DNA of 64,000 nucleotides from Lachnospiraceae bacterium MC2017. Its GTDB lineage: Bacteria > Bacillota > Clostridia > Lachnospirales > Lachnospiraceae. The DNA lies in NCBI GenBank assembly GCA_000701625.1, contig JNJK01000002.1, forward strand, positions 62,001 to 126,000, in the 5' to 3' direction. The position numbers and the translations under genes were made by a program. Below the pieces are notes generated by a model, which saw only the letters and a list, made by a program, of their open reading frames with translations, did no database searches and had not been told where the DNA came from. Within the stretch, counting starts at the first letter, position 1, and the number at the start of each line of letters is the position of its first letter. Below are positions 43,541 through 52,766 of the stretch, piece by piece.

Positions 43541-44175
43541 TTCTTTACTGCTAATGTAACTCCATCTCCGGTAGGCAGGATCACTGAGCTGAATTTATCG
43601 GAATGTCTGACCTCTGTCAAAAATTCTCTCATTCTTTTATGAATGGTTCGGTCGCGTCTCATTACTGCATAACGTGATTCCAAAATATCTCCGTCCTGCA
43701 GACAATTATCCGCTGCCATCAGCCCGCCCCGGATCAGCAGTCTCTCTGTTTCTTGCAAATAATAGGGGTACTGCGCCTTTGCGGCATCTATAAAAATGAA
43801 ATCATATCCCGGTTCAAGCTTTGGCAGAATATCCTCCGCATTTCCTGTAAGAAGTGTGATCCTTTTTTCAAAACCGGCACGTTTTATATTTTCACGTGCG
43901 ACCGGAATTCTTTTCTCATAGTTTTCAATCGTAGTAATGTGGGCTTTTTCACCCGCTTCAGCTGACATCAAAATAGATGAAAAACCAACTGCTGCACCTA
44001 TCTCCAGAATATTTTCCGGATGAAAGGAATTGATCAGAAATTTAAGAAGCGCCTGTGTTTCTTTCCGAATGATCGGAACCCTGTTTCTAAGAGCTTCCTC
44101 CTCAATACTATCTAAAAGAGGAATGTTTCCGGGATCAAGCGAATTTATAAATGATGCTAGTCTCTGCTGATCCAT
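43537..44175 (-). CDS. trmR: tRNA 5-hydroxyuridine methyltransferase
   Basis: 212 residues, SAM-dependent: ILEIGAAVGFSSILMS (motif I), ITTIENYEKRIPVARENI, DFIFIDAAKAQYPYYLQE and LIRGGLMAADNCL. This is the YrrM/TrmR group of the O-methyltransferase 3 family, giving mo5U34 in tRNA. The start ATG overlaps the stop of the upstream gene (TGATG), and the U32 partner follows. Confidence 0.87.
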   Translation of the reverse strand: MDQQRLASFINSLDPGNIPLLDSIEEEALRNRVPIIRKETQALLKFLINSFHPENILEIGAAVGFSSILMSAEAGEKAHITTIENYEKRIPVARENIKRAGFEKRITLLTGNAEDILPKLEPGYDFIFIDAAKAQYPYYLQETERLLIRGGLMAADNCLQDGDILESRYAVMRRDRTIHKRMREFLTEVRHSDKFSSVILPTGDGVTLAVKK

Positions 44176-44564
44176 CAGGGAGCCTCCTCTGTGGATTCTT
44201 CTGTCGCCGGACTCATTGCTGCCATCATTTCCTCTGATGTCATGGAAGTATTAAGAGAATATGTACCGGGTTCCAGCTTTCCATGGTATTCCGAAAGAAG
44301 TTCCTGTGCTACAAAAAGCTTATCATCCTTAATGAGCCCTGCATTTTTTAAGATTTTTCCAATCTCAGATGCATCAGAGCCAAGAGGAACCTGCACAACC
44401 ACATCTATTCCTGCCCCTTCTGCAACGGCCGGCTCCGCAAATACTCTATATCCAAAGTCGTATGCCTTAAACGCCAGACGGTAGATCATCAGAATAAGAA
44501 AGAGACATATAAGTATCCTGCACAAAATCGCAAGAACTGACAGTATGGCTTTGCCTATTTTCAT
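44175..44564 (-). CDS. Short MltG-like membrane protein without catalytic domain
   Basis: The start at 44564 has GAGGAG five bases upstream, giving 129 residues. One membrane helix (ILSVLAILCRILICLFLILMIY) is followed by a LysM-like piece of MltG/YceG: VVVQVPLGSDASEIGKILKNAGLIKDDKLF and KLEPGTYSLNTSMTSEEMMAAM. The roughly 200-residue lytic domain with its catalytic Glu is missing. The context is the same as that of full mltG in other Clostridia (beside trmR and U32), so this is a trimmed family member. Its role, if any, in glycan cleavage is unclear. Confidence 0.7.
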   Translation of the reverse strand: MKIGKAILSVLAILCRILICLFLILMIYRLAFKAYDFGYRVFAEPAVAEGAGIDVVVQVPLGSDASEIGKILKNAGLIKDDKLFVAQELLSEYHGKLEPGTYSLNTSMTSEEMMAAMSPATEESTEEAP

Positions 44565-44566
44565 AA

Positions 44567-45037
44567 TCACTCCTCAAGTATACCATTCAAAATGCCATCA
44601 AACACATCCTGCATCATTTTGCAAAACGACGCCTCTGCACTCAGATAATCATAAATCTCCGGAATCCTGTATAAAGCTTCGTTATTCTCAGCAAACTTCA
44701 GTACTTCCTCTGCCACATCCTCGTCGGATGCACTCATATGAATATCAAAATTTTCCATGCGAAGAGTATCCGCAGCTCTTTTTAATTCAGGGTTTTCACT
44801 TATCTTCTTCTTTTGTGTCTGATAATTTATATATTCAGGCGTCTCACGGATGAGCGTCACAAATTCTTCCAATTCACCCGCGAGACTGCCATATACAGCA
44901 CTTCTGTCTGCACTGCCATAAGCTTCCGAAGCATAGTGTTCATCATGTGCTCTTCTGTCAAACCGCTCCCTCTGGTTTTTATTCCATCCACCGGTAACGC
45001 GACTTCGACCTGCAGTTTTTCTTGCAGATTCAAGCAT
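44567..45037 (-). CDS. YlbF/YmcA-family protein
   Basis: 156 residues. The first 50 are basic and disordered (ARKTAGRSRVTGGWNKNQRERFDRRAHDE). The Com_YlbF core follows: LEEFVTLIRETPEYINYQTQKKKISENPELKRAADTLRMEN and EVLKFAENNEALYRIPEIYDYLSAEASFCKMMQDVFDGI. In Bacillus, YlbF-YmcA-YaaT forms a complex that assists RNase Y. Adjacency to RNase J fits an RNA-maturation role. Confidence 0.82.
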   Translation of the reverse strand: MLESARKTAGRSRVTGGWNKNQRERFDRRAHDEHYASEAYGSADRSAVYGSLAGELEEFVTLIRETPEYINYQTQKKKISENPELKRAADTLRMENFDIHMSASDEDVAEEVLKFAENNEALYRIPEIYDYLSAEASFCKMMQDVFDGILNGILEE

Positions 45038-45055
45038 ACGGCAGCCTCCTTATTC

Positions 45056-46732
45056 TTATTCTACTTCCATGATGATAGGCAGGATCATGGGACGGCGCTT
45101 TGTCTTTTTCCACAAATAATCCGAAAGATCATCCCTTAATGTGCTCTTGATCTTTCCCCAATCAGTAATGCCTCTGTCAGCAAGCTTATCCAAAGAATCC
45201 TCCAGTACCTCTGTAGAATCCTCCAGAAGAGCATCTGCCTCACGAACATATACAAATCCTCGTGAAATGATATCCGGTCCTGCGAGAACCTGTCCTGTAC
45301 CACGCTCAAGGGTAAGTACGATAATAACGATACCATCTTCTGCCAGATGCTGACGGTCTCTAAGAACGACATTTCCGACATCACCGACACCAAGTCCGTC
45401 TACATATACTGTTCCTGTATGAACATGACCTGCAATGCGTCCTGTTTCCTCGTCAAGTTCAATGATATCTCCTGAATGTGCCATAAGAATGTGCTCATGA
45501 TCATATCCAAGTTCTTCTGCTATAGTAGCCTGTGCTCTGCGGTGACGGAACTCACCGTGAACAGGAATCGAATACTTTGGCTTTACAAGAGAATAAATCA
45601 GCTTGATCTCCTCACGGCATGCGTGTCCGGATACATGAACGTCCTGGAAGATAACCTCTGCTCCCTTTGCCTCAAGTTCATTTATGACCTTTGATACCGA
45701 CTTCTCATTTCCCGGAATAGGATTAGAACTGAAAATGATGGTATCGTTCGGCTTTATCTGAACCTTTCTATGGATATTCATCGCCATCCTGGAAAGAGCC
45801 GCCATAGATTCTCCCTGGCTTCCTGTTGTTACAAGAACGATCTTTTCATCCGGATAATTCTTTATCTGATCTATATCGATGAGCGTATTCTCCGGCACCT
45901 TCAAATATCCCAGTTCCTGTGCCGTATCGATGACATTTACCATGGAACGGCCTTCTACGACTACCTTTCTGCCGTATTTGCATGCAGTATTGATGATCTG
46001 CTGCACACGGTCTACATTTGACGCGAAGGTAGCGACAATGATCCTGTTTCTGGAATGCTCTGCAAACAGACTGTCAAAGATCTTTCCGATAGTCTTTTCA
46101 GACTTTGTAAAGCCTTCTCTCTCAGCATTTGTGCTATCGCACATAAGTGCCAGTACACCCTTTTTGCCTATCTCACCGAATCTCTGCAGATCGATCGCAT
46201 CGCCAAATACAGGTGTATAGTCAACCTTAAAGTCTCCGGTATGCACAACGATTCCTGCCGGGCAATAGATAGCCAATGCAGACGCATCAGCAATAGAGTG
46301 ATTTGTCTTAATAAACTCGATCCTGAATGATCCGAGATTTATCGACTGGCCATGCTTAACGACCTTTCTCTTTACGGACTTAAGTAAACCATGTTCCTCA
46401 AGCTTATGGTCGATAAGACCTACCGTAAGCTTTGTTGCATAGATCGGTGCATTTACTTCTTTCAGGACATACGGAAGCGCGCCGATATGATCCTCATGGC
46501 CGTGGGTGATTACGAATCCCTTTACCTTTTCTATATTATCCTTAAGAAAAGATACATCCGGAATACAGAGATCAATACCAAGCATGTCATCTTCAGGGAA
46601 AGCAATACCGCAGTCTACCACGATAATACTGTCCTCGTACTGAAACGCAGTGATATTCAGACCGATCTGTTCCAGACCACCCAGCGGAATGATCTTCAGC
46701 TTCGATACGGGTCCTTTATTCAGTTTCTTCAA
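45056..46732 (-). CDS. rnj: Ribonuclease J
   Basis: 558 residues from a TTG start at 46732, with GGAGG six bases upstream. The metallo-beta-lactamase motif is VITHGHEDHIGALPYVL; the beta-CASP part has ALMCDSTNAEREGFTKSEKTIG, LVTTGSQGESMAALSRMA and PVHGEFRHRRAQATIAEELG. RNase J degrades and matures RNA by 5' exonuclease and endonuclease action. Only one copy is seen in this window. Confidence 0.95.
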   Translation of the reverse strand: MKKLNKGPVSKLKIIPLGGLEQIGLNITAFQYEDSIIVVDCGIAFPEDDMLGIDLCIPDVSFLKDNIEKVKGFVITHGHEDHIGALPYVLKEVNAPIYATKLTVGLIDHKLEEHGLLKSVKRKVVKHGQSINLGSFRIEFIKTNHSIADASALAIYCPAGIVVHTGDFKVDYTPVFGDAIDLQRFGEIGKKGVLALMCDSTNAEREGFTKSEKTIGKIFDSLFAEHSRNRIIVATFASNVDRVQQIINTACKYGRKVVVEGRSMVNVIDTAQELGYLKVPENTLIDIDQIKNYPDEKIVLVTTGSQGESMAALSRMAMNIHRKVQIKPNDTIIFSSNPIPGNEKSVSKVINELEAKGAEVIFQDVHVSGHACREEIKLIYSLVKPKYSIPVHGEFRHRRAQATIAEELGYDHEHILMAHSGDIIELDEETGRIAGHVHTGTVYVDGLGVGDVGNVVLRDRQHLAEDGIVIIVLTLERGTGQVLAGPDIISRGFVYVREADALLEDSTEVLEDSLDKLADRGITDWGKIKSTLRDDLSDYLWKKTKRRPMILPIIMEVE

Positions 46733-46750
46733 TTTTTACCTCCGTAGAAA

Positions 46751-47239
46751 TCAGTTAAGTTTCAGCTTTTTGGCACATCCGGCGCAATAGCCGTAGAACT
46801 TGACTTCGTGATCCCGGATAATAAAACCTGTTGTATCTGTAACACTGCATTCGAGGTTGTCCAAAAGATCATGTTCAAACGGCATGATCTTTCCGCAGTT
46901 AATACATATCAGGTGGTGGTGACGATGATGACCCGCAGATTTTTCTTCGAGATCTCCGATTTCATAACGAACGAAGCCATCATCAAGATTGATCCGATCC
47001 ACCAGCTCAAGCTGTGTCAATAGCTGTATTGTTCTATAAACAGTGGCAAGTCCGATTCCCGGTAATATACCACATGTCTCTCTATATATTTCTTCGGCAG
47101 TCAGATGTTTCCCTCTGTTTTCTGCCAGAACGCGCAGCACAATAAGCCTCTGCTGTGTAACCTTGAGGCCCTTTTCCCTTAGAAGATTCTTAAGTTCTTC
47201 TTCGATCTTTTTGCGTTCTTTACTGTTCAATGCTGACAT
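46751..47239 (-). CDS. Fur-family metalloregulator (Fur/PerR/Zur group)
   Basis: 162 residues from ATG 47239; a TTG at 47230 with GGAG at nine bases may be the real start. The DNA-binding half is KGLKVTQQRLIVLRVLAENRGKHLTAEEIY and GIGLATVYRTIQLLTQLELVDRI. The metal-binding half has GHHRHHHLICINCGKIMPFE and YGYCAGCAKKLKLN, two CxxC pairs for structural zinc. Whether it senses iron, zinc or peroxide is not settled. It overlaps the DUF1292 gene end. Confidence 0.9.
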   Translation of the reverse strand: MSALNSKERKKIEEELKNLLREKGLKVTQQRLIVLRVLAENRGKHLTAEEIYRETCGILPGIGLATVYRTIQLLTQLELVDRINLDDGFVRYEIGDLEEKSAGHHRHHHLICINCGKIMPFEHDLLDNLECSVTDTTGFIIRDHEVKFYGYCAGCAKKLKLN

Positions 47240-47486
47240 CTCCAAGAACGGATTCGAAAGCCGGGATCACTTTTGCGATCTCATCTTCGTCTGTAACCAT
47301 CTCATAGACAGACTCTTCTTCACCGTCTGAATTTTTCTCGGTAATATATTTTAATATGAATGCCTCGGCGTCTTCTTCATTTTCTTCTGAAACAAGAAGA
47401 TACTCTGTTCCGTCTGCTTCAGCTCCGGCAATGATAAAATATTCCTGCTTTTCGCCATCTTCTGATGTAAATGTAAGTTTATCCAT
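47220..47486 (-). CDS. DUF1292 family protein (YrzB-like)
   Basis: 88 residues, strongly acidic: LTFTSEDGEKQEYFIIAGAEADGTEYLLVSEENEEDAEAFILKYI. The family is conserved after ireB-ruvX in Firmicutes and has no established function. It lies 20 bases after ruvX, and its end overlaps the Fur-family gene by about 20 bases. Confidence 0.88.
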   Translation of the reverse strand: MDKLTFTSEDGEKQEYFIIAGAEADGTEYLLVSEENEEDAEAFILKYITEKNSDGEEESVYEMVTDEDEIAKVIPAFESVLGDVSIEQ

Positions 47487-47506
47487 AATAATTCTTTCAG
47501 CTTTCC

Positions 47507-47935
47507 TTAACTCTCAGCGTGTTCATTCAGATAATCCTGAAGGATAACCGCCGCTGCAATACTGTCTACACGGTCTTTTCTATCTTTACGATCTCTTACT
47601 CCCGTGTCATCCATAATCTCATATGCTTCAACGGTACTGAGTCTTTCGTCCATAAAATGCACGGGAAGACCTGTACGTCGTGCAATCATCTCTCCAAAGG
47701 CTCTGGCTTTTTCTGCCCTGTCGCCCTCGGTTCCATCCATGTTAAGCGGCAGGCCGACGACTATCTCATCTACCTGCTCCGCTACTATGATCTCTTCAAT
47801 TCTTGCACAGGTACGACGGAGTCGTTTTTCCGAATCTCTTCTGACTATCTCCACACCATGAGGTATCGTTCCTGTCGCATCGGTCAGTGCTACGCCGACC
47901 GTTTTTGCACCATAATCAAGCCCTATATACTTCAC
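47507..47935 (-). CDS. ruvX: Holliday junction resolvase-like protein RuvX (YqgF)
   Basis: 142 residues with the RNase H-like fold: [74 protein letters not shown] and [16 protein letters not shown]. It acts on 16S rRNA 5' end maturation and is a putative resolvase. The start overlaps ireB by ATGA. Confidence 0.95.
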   Translation of the reverse strand: MKYIGLDYGAKTVGVALTDATGTIPHGVEIVRRDSEKRLRRTCARIEEIIVAEQVDEIVVGLPLNMDGTEGDRAEKARAFGEMIARRTGLPVHFMDERLSTVEAYEIMDDTGVRDRKDRKDRVDSIAAAVILQDYLNEHAES

Positions 47936-48201
47936 TTCTGATCCCAGCCATTACTTCTTATATACTGTTTCAAAAGTTCCTCTACGAGCTCATCACGCTC
48001 AACCTTCATAATAAGGCTTCTGGCATTATTATGACTTGTGATATAAGTCGGATCACCTGACATAATATAGCCAACGATCTGACTTATAGGGTTATAACCT
48101 TTTTCTGTCAGTGCTTCATAAACCGTTGAAAGGACAACTTTTACGCCCGTCTCAGGTTCTTTTTCCACACGAAACATCTGTGTACTGCCTAAATCCTTCA
48201 T
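47932..48201 (-). CDS. ireB: IreB-family regulatory phosphoprotein (UPF0297)
   Basis: 89 residues: [13 protein letters not shown] ... [60 protein letters not shown]. The T residues near the N-terminus correspond to the sites phosphorylated by the IreK/PrkC kinase in Enterococcus, where IreB affects cephalosporin tolerance. It is first in the ireB-ruvX operon; the usual alaS neighbour is absent here. Confidence 0.93.
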   Translation of the reverse strand: MKDLGSTQMFRVEKEPETGVKVVLSTVYEALTEKGYNPISQIVGYIMSGDPTYITSHNNARSLIMKVERDELVEELLKQYIRSNGWDQK

Positions 48202-48357
48202 AGTCTCTCACATTCCGGAGCACATCCACGGCGATGACGACAGTGCTCCATCTGCCATCACCACAAAAGCGTATATTCGTTTTTATCTTATCGCAGCCCC
48301 GTAAAAAAAGCAACGAAACCGCATATTGCACGGACTATTGTACACAATCTTATATCA
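48202..48357 (-). promoter_or_regulatory. ireB promoter region and leader, with a terminator-like end of the upstream operon
   Basis: After the DUF4956 stop the minus strand has GCAA...TTGC followed by seven T (48303-48330), a weak terminator. TTGCTT-17-TAAGAT within it could be the ireB promoter. The leader then forms GGAGCAC/GTGCTCC (7 bp) before the start. None of these is strong. Confidence 0.35.
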
Positions 48358-49038
48358 TTAACTGTGATATTCGCCGTTGTAACGGATGAGTGTAACATCC
48401 TCAACACCGGCAAGTTCCTTGATTTCTTCTACAACGATCATGTCCTTCTCCGGAAGATCTACTGTAACTGTAAGTTCTTCTGTTTCGCCCCGGAGAATAC
48501 ATGACTTAACTGCATGTGAAATACCTGAAAGCTTCTCAAGTGCCTTCTTTTCACCCTCACTGCTGCAGTGGAGGATAAGTACATATGCACCAGCCTTCTC
48601 CTGCCTCTTGTGCATTGCTGCTACAAGGATCAGCATCATGAGCATACCAACAGCTGCCAGAAGATACATACTTGCTCCAATGGTAATACCCATTGTTATA
48701 GCCCAAAAAAGATACATTATATCGAGCGGTTCTTTAACAGCTGTACGATAACGTACGATAGAAAGCGCACCTACCATACCAAGTGAAATAACGATGTTTG
48801 TGCTTATCGCGAGTGTAACCATACATGTAAGTACTGTCATTCCCACAAGTGTCAGTGCAAATGTTCTGCTGTAAACAACGCCCTCGTAAAACTTCTTATA
48901 GATCTCATAGATCAAAAGACCGATCACCAGTGCGATAGCCATATCCACAAGAATCGTGAGTAATGTACTAAGAGAAATTGACTGATTGTACATGTCAGAT
49001 TCCAGGATCGACTTTTTAATCATTGCCTTTACGCTCAT
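48358..49038 (-). CDS. DUF4956 membrane protein
   Basis: 226 residues. Four hydrophobic helices lie in residues 25-140 (LLTILVDMAIALVIGLLIYEIY, FALTLVGMTVLTCMVTLAI, IVISLGMVGALSIVRYRTAVKEP, ITIGASMYLLAAVGMLMMLILVAAM), then a soluble ACT-like tail (AYVLILHCSSEGEKKALEKLSG ... TVDLPEKDMIVVEEIKEL). The motif SIVRYRTAVKEPLDIMYLFW is family-specific. DUF4956 genes typically sit beside VTC-domain and CotH genes, as here. Function unknown. Confidence 0.85.
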   Translation of the reverse strand: MSVKAMIKKSILESDMYNQSISLSTLLTILVDMAIALVIGLLIYEIYKKFYEGVVYSRTFALTLVGMTVLTCMVTLAISTNIVISLGMVGALSIVRYRTAVKEPLDIMYLFWAITMGITIGASMYLLAAVGMLMMLILVAAMHKRQEKAGAYVLILHCSSEGEKKALEKLSGISHAVKSCILRGETEELTVTVDLPEKDMIVVEEIKELAGVEDVTLIRYNGEYHS

Positions 49039-49064
49039 TTTTATCCTCTCATTTCTTTAATGAT

Positions 49065-49781
49065 TTATAAATTGATACCGCGAAGCTCTCTCATGGCATC
49101 ACAGCACATCACATATTTACTGGCAGCTACCTGCTCCGCTGCGTTAAGCGGAAGAATATCTCTCATTATCTGCGGTATGAATTCAGTAAACTTAACCTCC
49201 ATGATAAGTTTTCCGGGTTCAAGCGTCTCATACACAGGTATCGTACCATCAAACAGATCCCAGCTCATAAAACCGGATCTGACATGTTCATCAAGTGTGA
49301 TACGAACAGTGCCCGCATCCATGATAAACGGTCTGCGGTCATAGTCCACGATAACTTCCGGTCTAAGACCATTTGAAAGAAGTTCTACCGCAAACTGAGA
49401 ACACACCTCTTCTTTTCTGCTAAACAGGAAATAATAATTTCCATGAAGGATATCCTGTAATTCATCTTTCGTGAGTCTGGCTGATATCTTTCGGATGTAG
49501 CTTCCTTCTTTCTGCTTACACTCAAGACTTATAAAATCATCACTTAAATTATAAATCCTGATCCTGTATTTTTTACGGCTCGCAACCCCCGCCTCTTTAT
49601 CTTCATAAGCGCTGCGACCTATATCATCAAAATAAAGGCTCCTGATAAAATAACTGCCATTCTTCGTATGCGGATCTGTTTTTGTAAATTCTTTCAGACG
49701 CGGCAGAAGTATATCCCTCTCTCTCTCTGAGATAAGGAACTTTAGCTCATGGCGAAATACCACCTTTTTTTGCTTTGTCAT
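49065..49781 (-). CDS. VTC-domain protein (polyphosphate polymerase fold)
   Basis: 238 residues. The tunnel-fold motifs are VVFRHELKFLISERERDIL, YFIRSLYFDDIGRSAYEDK, SRKKYRIRIYNLSDDFISLECKQKEGSYIRKISARL, VIVDYDRRPFI, RITLDEHVRSG and LIMEVKFTEFIP, where the basic residues and Glu line the ATP/polyphosphate tunnel in yeast Vtc4. It may make polyphosphate at the membrane with DUF4956. No SPX domain is present. It starts 74 bases after the DUF6311-like gene and is probably cotranscribed. Confidence 0.88.
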   Translation of the reverse strand: MTKQKKVVFRHELKFLISERERDILLPRLKEFTKTDPHTKNGSYFIRSLYFDDIGRSAYEDKEAGVASRKKYRIRIYNLSDDFISLECKQKEGSYIRKISARLTKDELQDILHGNYYFLFSRKEEVCSQFAVELLSNGLRPEVIVDYDRRPFIMDAGTVRITLDEHVRSGFMSWDLFDGTIPVYETLEPGKLIMEVKFTEFIPQIMRDILPLNAAEQVAASKYVMCCDAMRELRGINL

Positions 49782-49855
49782 TTTTTCCTCTCTCGCTCAC
49801 GATTGATGACACGAATTGCATCATCATTATATTCCATCAATACATCATTCGCAAA

Positions 49856-51571
49856 TTAGTTGGTATATGTATTAAGCCCCGGCACTGTATCCTTTACTGC
49901 AACCCATGTGCCGTCAAGTTTGTATATATTCACAGGGTAATCTTTCCAGATCTCATAGTTTTCTTCATCGAGAAGTACTATGTAGTCTGCCGGAAGTGAT
50001 CCTTTTTCTGCTTCGGATCGTACCCTCTCGGCCTCAGCCTTCACAGCATGGCTGACACTTCTCGCAAAATAAAAACGGTTCATTGTGAGACCGTGCTTAT
50101 ATGCGTAATGGGCATAATCCATATCCTCAATCTGATCATCATATGTCATAACAATATGACTGTAATGGTCGATATTGGCAGTCATCACAGGATCATCCAG
50201 ATCACAGTGATTAGGCTTAAATTCTTTCGAAAGCTCTGCCTTAAATGAAGAAAGATACGGTCTCATATCCCTCGCCTGAATCACAAGACACAGAAGTGTC
50301 AAAGCGTACGCTGCTGCAAGTGCAGCCTTTACTCCGATCAGCTCTTTTCCGTATTTCGCGATAGCCCAGAAAGTAAAAGCATATATCAGATAGACCGCAA
50401 CCCATATAAATCGCCCGTTGGAACGGAAATATCCAACGATAACCTGCATCCACTTTGTGAGAGGTATCCTGAAAAGTAAATGATCATTAACGGCAACTTT
50501 CGGAAAAAAGGAAAAGAGCGCGTAGCATACACCAGCTATCAATGCGAGACACCATCTCCTATGCCCGGTAAAAAGATATTTAACAGACAGAACTTTTTTA
50601 CCGCTTTTAGCTGCATGAACGATAACAAGCATGATCGCAGCAAAAAGCAGGATAAACATGCCACACCCTAAGTATCCGAATCCTTCATACTGAAAACCGT
50701 CCTGAAGCGGTAGTTCCTTAATGAGTGATCCATACTTCAGGGGATTTATAAATGCATTGAAATTTCCTTCAAACTGTCCGATAAAATCTTCTGAATCAAG
50801 GCTTTTACTGAAAGCCCCCATGACAAAAAGAGAAACTGCTCCTGATCCAACAAGTGCCGAAAACCTGATAATGACTTTCCCTAAATCCTTGTCTCCAAGG
50901 TAATTATCCAATATGGCAAAACAAAGTATGCCGACTGCCATTGCCCATAAATACGGATGTGTCATCATTACAAGCACTGAAAATACCGTCCATACGACAG
51001 TGCCTTTCATGTACGATCCGTATCTGCCATCTTCCAGCCAAAGCAGTATCGCTGCTACAAGCATCCACTGAGCCGTAAGTGTCGTATGATAAAACATCCT
51101 CTGTATTATCGGAAAACTCAGCGCAAAAAACGGTGTCCCCATAACAGACAACACATCGTTTCCGGTAACTCTCTTAATGAGCAGTGCAGAAAAGCCGCCC
51201 ATTAAAGCGAGTGAAACCAGTCCATACCACCCAAGATACTGAAATGTCTCAGGCAGTACGCTTCGAAAGATCTTAAAAAAGAATGCCCATATAGGTATCG
51301 AATCCGTATATAAGACAGACACTTCATACGGGTAAGACAACCTGTTCATCATACCTAACGGAAATGTCCAGTCCGAAACCCTGAAGTGACACCATCCCAG
51401 ATAATGCTGCTCTATATCCGGATCGGTAAGTCCAAATATCCATTCATCATAGGTCACGTCAAGCACTCTTGTGCCAAAAGCCCACACAAAAAGAAGAGCA
51501 CCTATCACACAGCCTATAAGAAATAATTTCTTTTCACGAAAAACACTTCTCTCTGAGATGTTGTCCTTCAT
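49856..51571 (-). CDS. DUF6311-like polytopic membrane protein (GT-C-like)
   Basis: 571 residues from ATG 51571; TTG 51577 is closer to the AAGGA site and may be used instead. About 12 hydrophobic helices are followed by a soluble C-terminal domain (from about 440). Early acidic loops VTYDEWIFGLTDPDIEQHYLGWCHFR with D/E pairs resemble GT-C glycosyltransferases that use lipid-phosphate sugars. It starts five bases after thiI ends and precedes VTC/DUF4956. Function is inferred from fold only. Confidence 0.65.
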   Translation of the reverse strand: MKDNISERSVFREKKLFLIGCVIGALLFVWAFGTRVLDVTYDEWIFGLTDPDIEQHYLGWCHFRVSDWTFPLGMMNRLSYPYEVSVLYTDSIPIWAFFFKIFRSVLPETFQYLGWYGLVSLALMGGFSALLIKRVTGNDVLSVMGTPFFALSFPIIQRMFYHTTLTAQWMLVAAILLWLEDGRYGSYMKGTVVWTVFSVLVMMTHPYLWAMAVGILCFAILDNYLGDKDLGKVIIRFSALVGSGAVSLFVMGAFSKSLDSEDFIGQFEGNFNAFINPLKYGSLIKELPLQDGFQYEGFGYLGCGMFILLFAAIMLVIVHAAKSGKKVLSVKYLFTGHRRWCLALIAGVCYALFSFFPKVAVNDHLLFRIPLTKWMQVIVGYFRSNGRFIWVAVYLIYAFTFWAIAKYGKELIGVKAALAAAYALTLLCLVIQARDMRPYLSSFKAELSKEFKPNHCDLDDPVMTANIDHYSHIVMTYDDQIEDMDYAHYAYKHGLTMNRFYFARSVSHAVKAEAERVRSEAEKGSLPADYIVLLDEENYEIWKDYPVNIYKLDGTWVAVKDTVPGLNTYTN

Positions 51572-51578
51572 AAACAAC

Positions 51579-52766
51579 TTAGTCCTTCCCTACCACGATC
51601 ACTTCGTCAGTCTCGATCGCTTTCTGCATGAGATCATCTATAACCTCATTAAGTCTCTGCTCTGAACACTTTATCACATTAAGATTCGGTTTAGTAACCG
51701 GATGCTTTGCAACAAAGATCGTGCAGCAATCCTCATATGGAAGAATAGAAATATCAGCTGTACCGATTTCCTCAGCCTTGTCGATGATATCCTGCTTATC
51801 AAATCCGATAAGTGGACGATACACAGGAAATTCTGCCGCATCATCAGTGCAGTAGAGGCTCTTCATTGTCTGACTCGCAACCTGTCCGATAGACTCTCCT
51901 GTAACGAGTCCGAGACAATCCTTGGTATTTTCTGCTAAATGCTTTGCGATCTTCATCATATAACGACGCATGATGATAGTTAGCTCATCATGAGGACACT
52001 TCTGATAGATAGCCATCTGAATATCTGTAAAGTTAATGATATGAAGTCTGATCTTTCCGCAATATTCTGAAAGAACCTCGGCAAGATCGATAACCTTCTG
52101 CTTTGCGCGATCAGATGTATAAGGCGGCGCATTGAAATAAACCGCATCAAGATATACACCTCTTCTCGCGATCATGTATCCCGCAACCGGAGAATCGAAA
52201 CCACCGGAAAGAAGGAGCATAGCGCGTCCGTTTGTTCCAAGAGGGAGTCCGCCTGCACCTTTTATAAGCTTGGAATACATAAAGATTTCTGCGCGAAGCT
52301 CGATACTTAATACTACTTCCGGGTTGTGTACATCAACGTGTGTCTCAGGGAAAGCGTCGAGGATCGCTTCTCCGACTCTCGCGTCCATTTCCATCGAAGG
52401 AACCGGGTATCCCTTATTGGCACGACGTGTATTAACCTTGAAAGAGAAATTTTTGTCCTTATAATTGTCTGCGATAAACTGAACTGCAGCCTTGATAACA
52501 GCTTCAGGCTCCTGATCCTCGATCTGAGTTACAGGGCAGATTCCTACCACACCAAAAACCTTCTGCATGGCTTTGATCGCTTCGTCGTAATCATACTCAG
52601 ACTTTGTCTGTACAAAAATTCGTCCATTGATACGACTTACTTCAAATTCGCCCTCAACCTTTTCCAGTTTATGCGCAACTTCTTTTACAAGCGCATCTTC
52701 AAAAACGTGTCGGTTTTTTCCCTTTAAGCCAATCTCGGCATATTTGAGCAGAAAAGCATGAAACAT
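51579..52766 (-). CDS. thiI: tRNA 4-thiouridine synthase ThiI
   Basis: 395 residues. THUMP domain in residues 60-165, then the PP-loop ATPase motif AMLLLSGGFDSPVAGYMIARRG, and LGLVTGESIGQVASQTMKSL. There is no C-terminal rhodanese domain, as in most Firmicutes. It transfers sulfur to U8 of tRNA, with sulfur from the cysteine desulfurase whose stop codon overlaps its start (TAATG). Confidence 0.95.
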   Translation of the reverse strand: MFHAFLLKYAEIGLKGKNRHVFEDALVKEVAHKLEKVEGEFEVSRINGRIFVQTKSEYDYDEAIKAMQKVFGVVGICPVTQIEDQEPEAVIKAAVQFIADNYKDKNFSFKVNTRRANKGYPVPSMEMDARVGEAILDAFPETHVDVHNPEVVLSIELRAEIFMYSKLIKGAGGLPLGTNGRAMLLLSGGFDSPVAGYMIARRGVYLDAVYFNAPPYTSDRAKQKVIDLAEVLSEYCGKIRLHIINFTDIQMAIYQKCPHDELTIIMRRYMMKIAKHLAENTKDCLGLVTGESIGQVASQTMKSLYCTDDAAEFPVYRPLIGFDKQDIIDKAEEIGTADISILPYEDCCTIFVAKHPVTKPNLNVIKCSEQRLNEVIDDLMQKAIETDEVIVVGKD

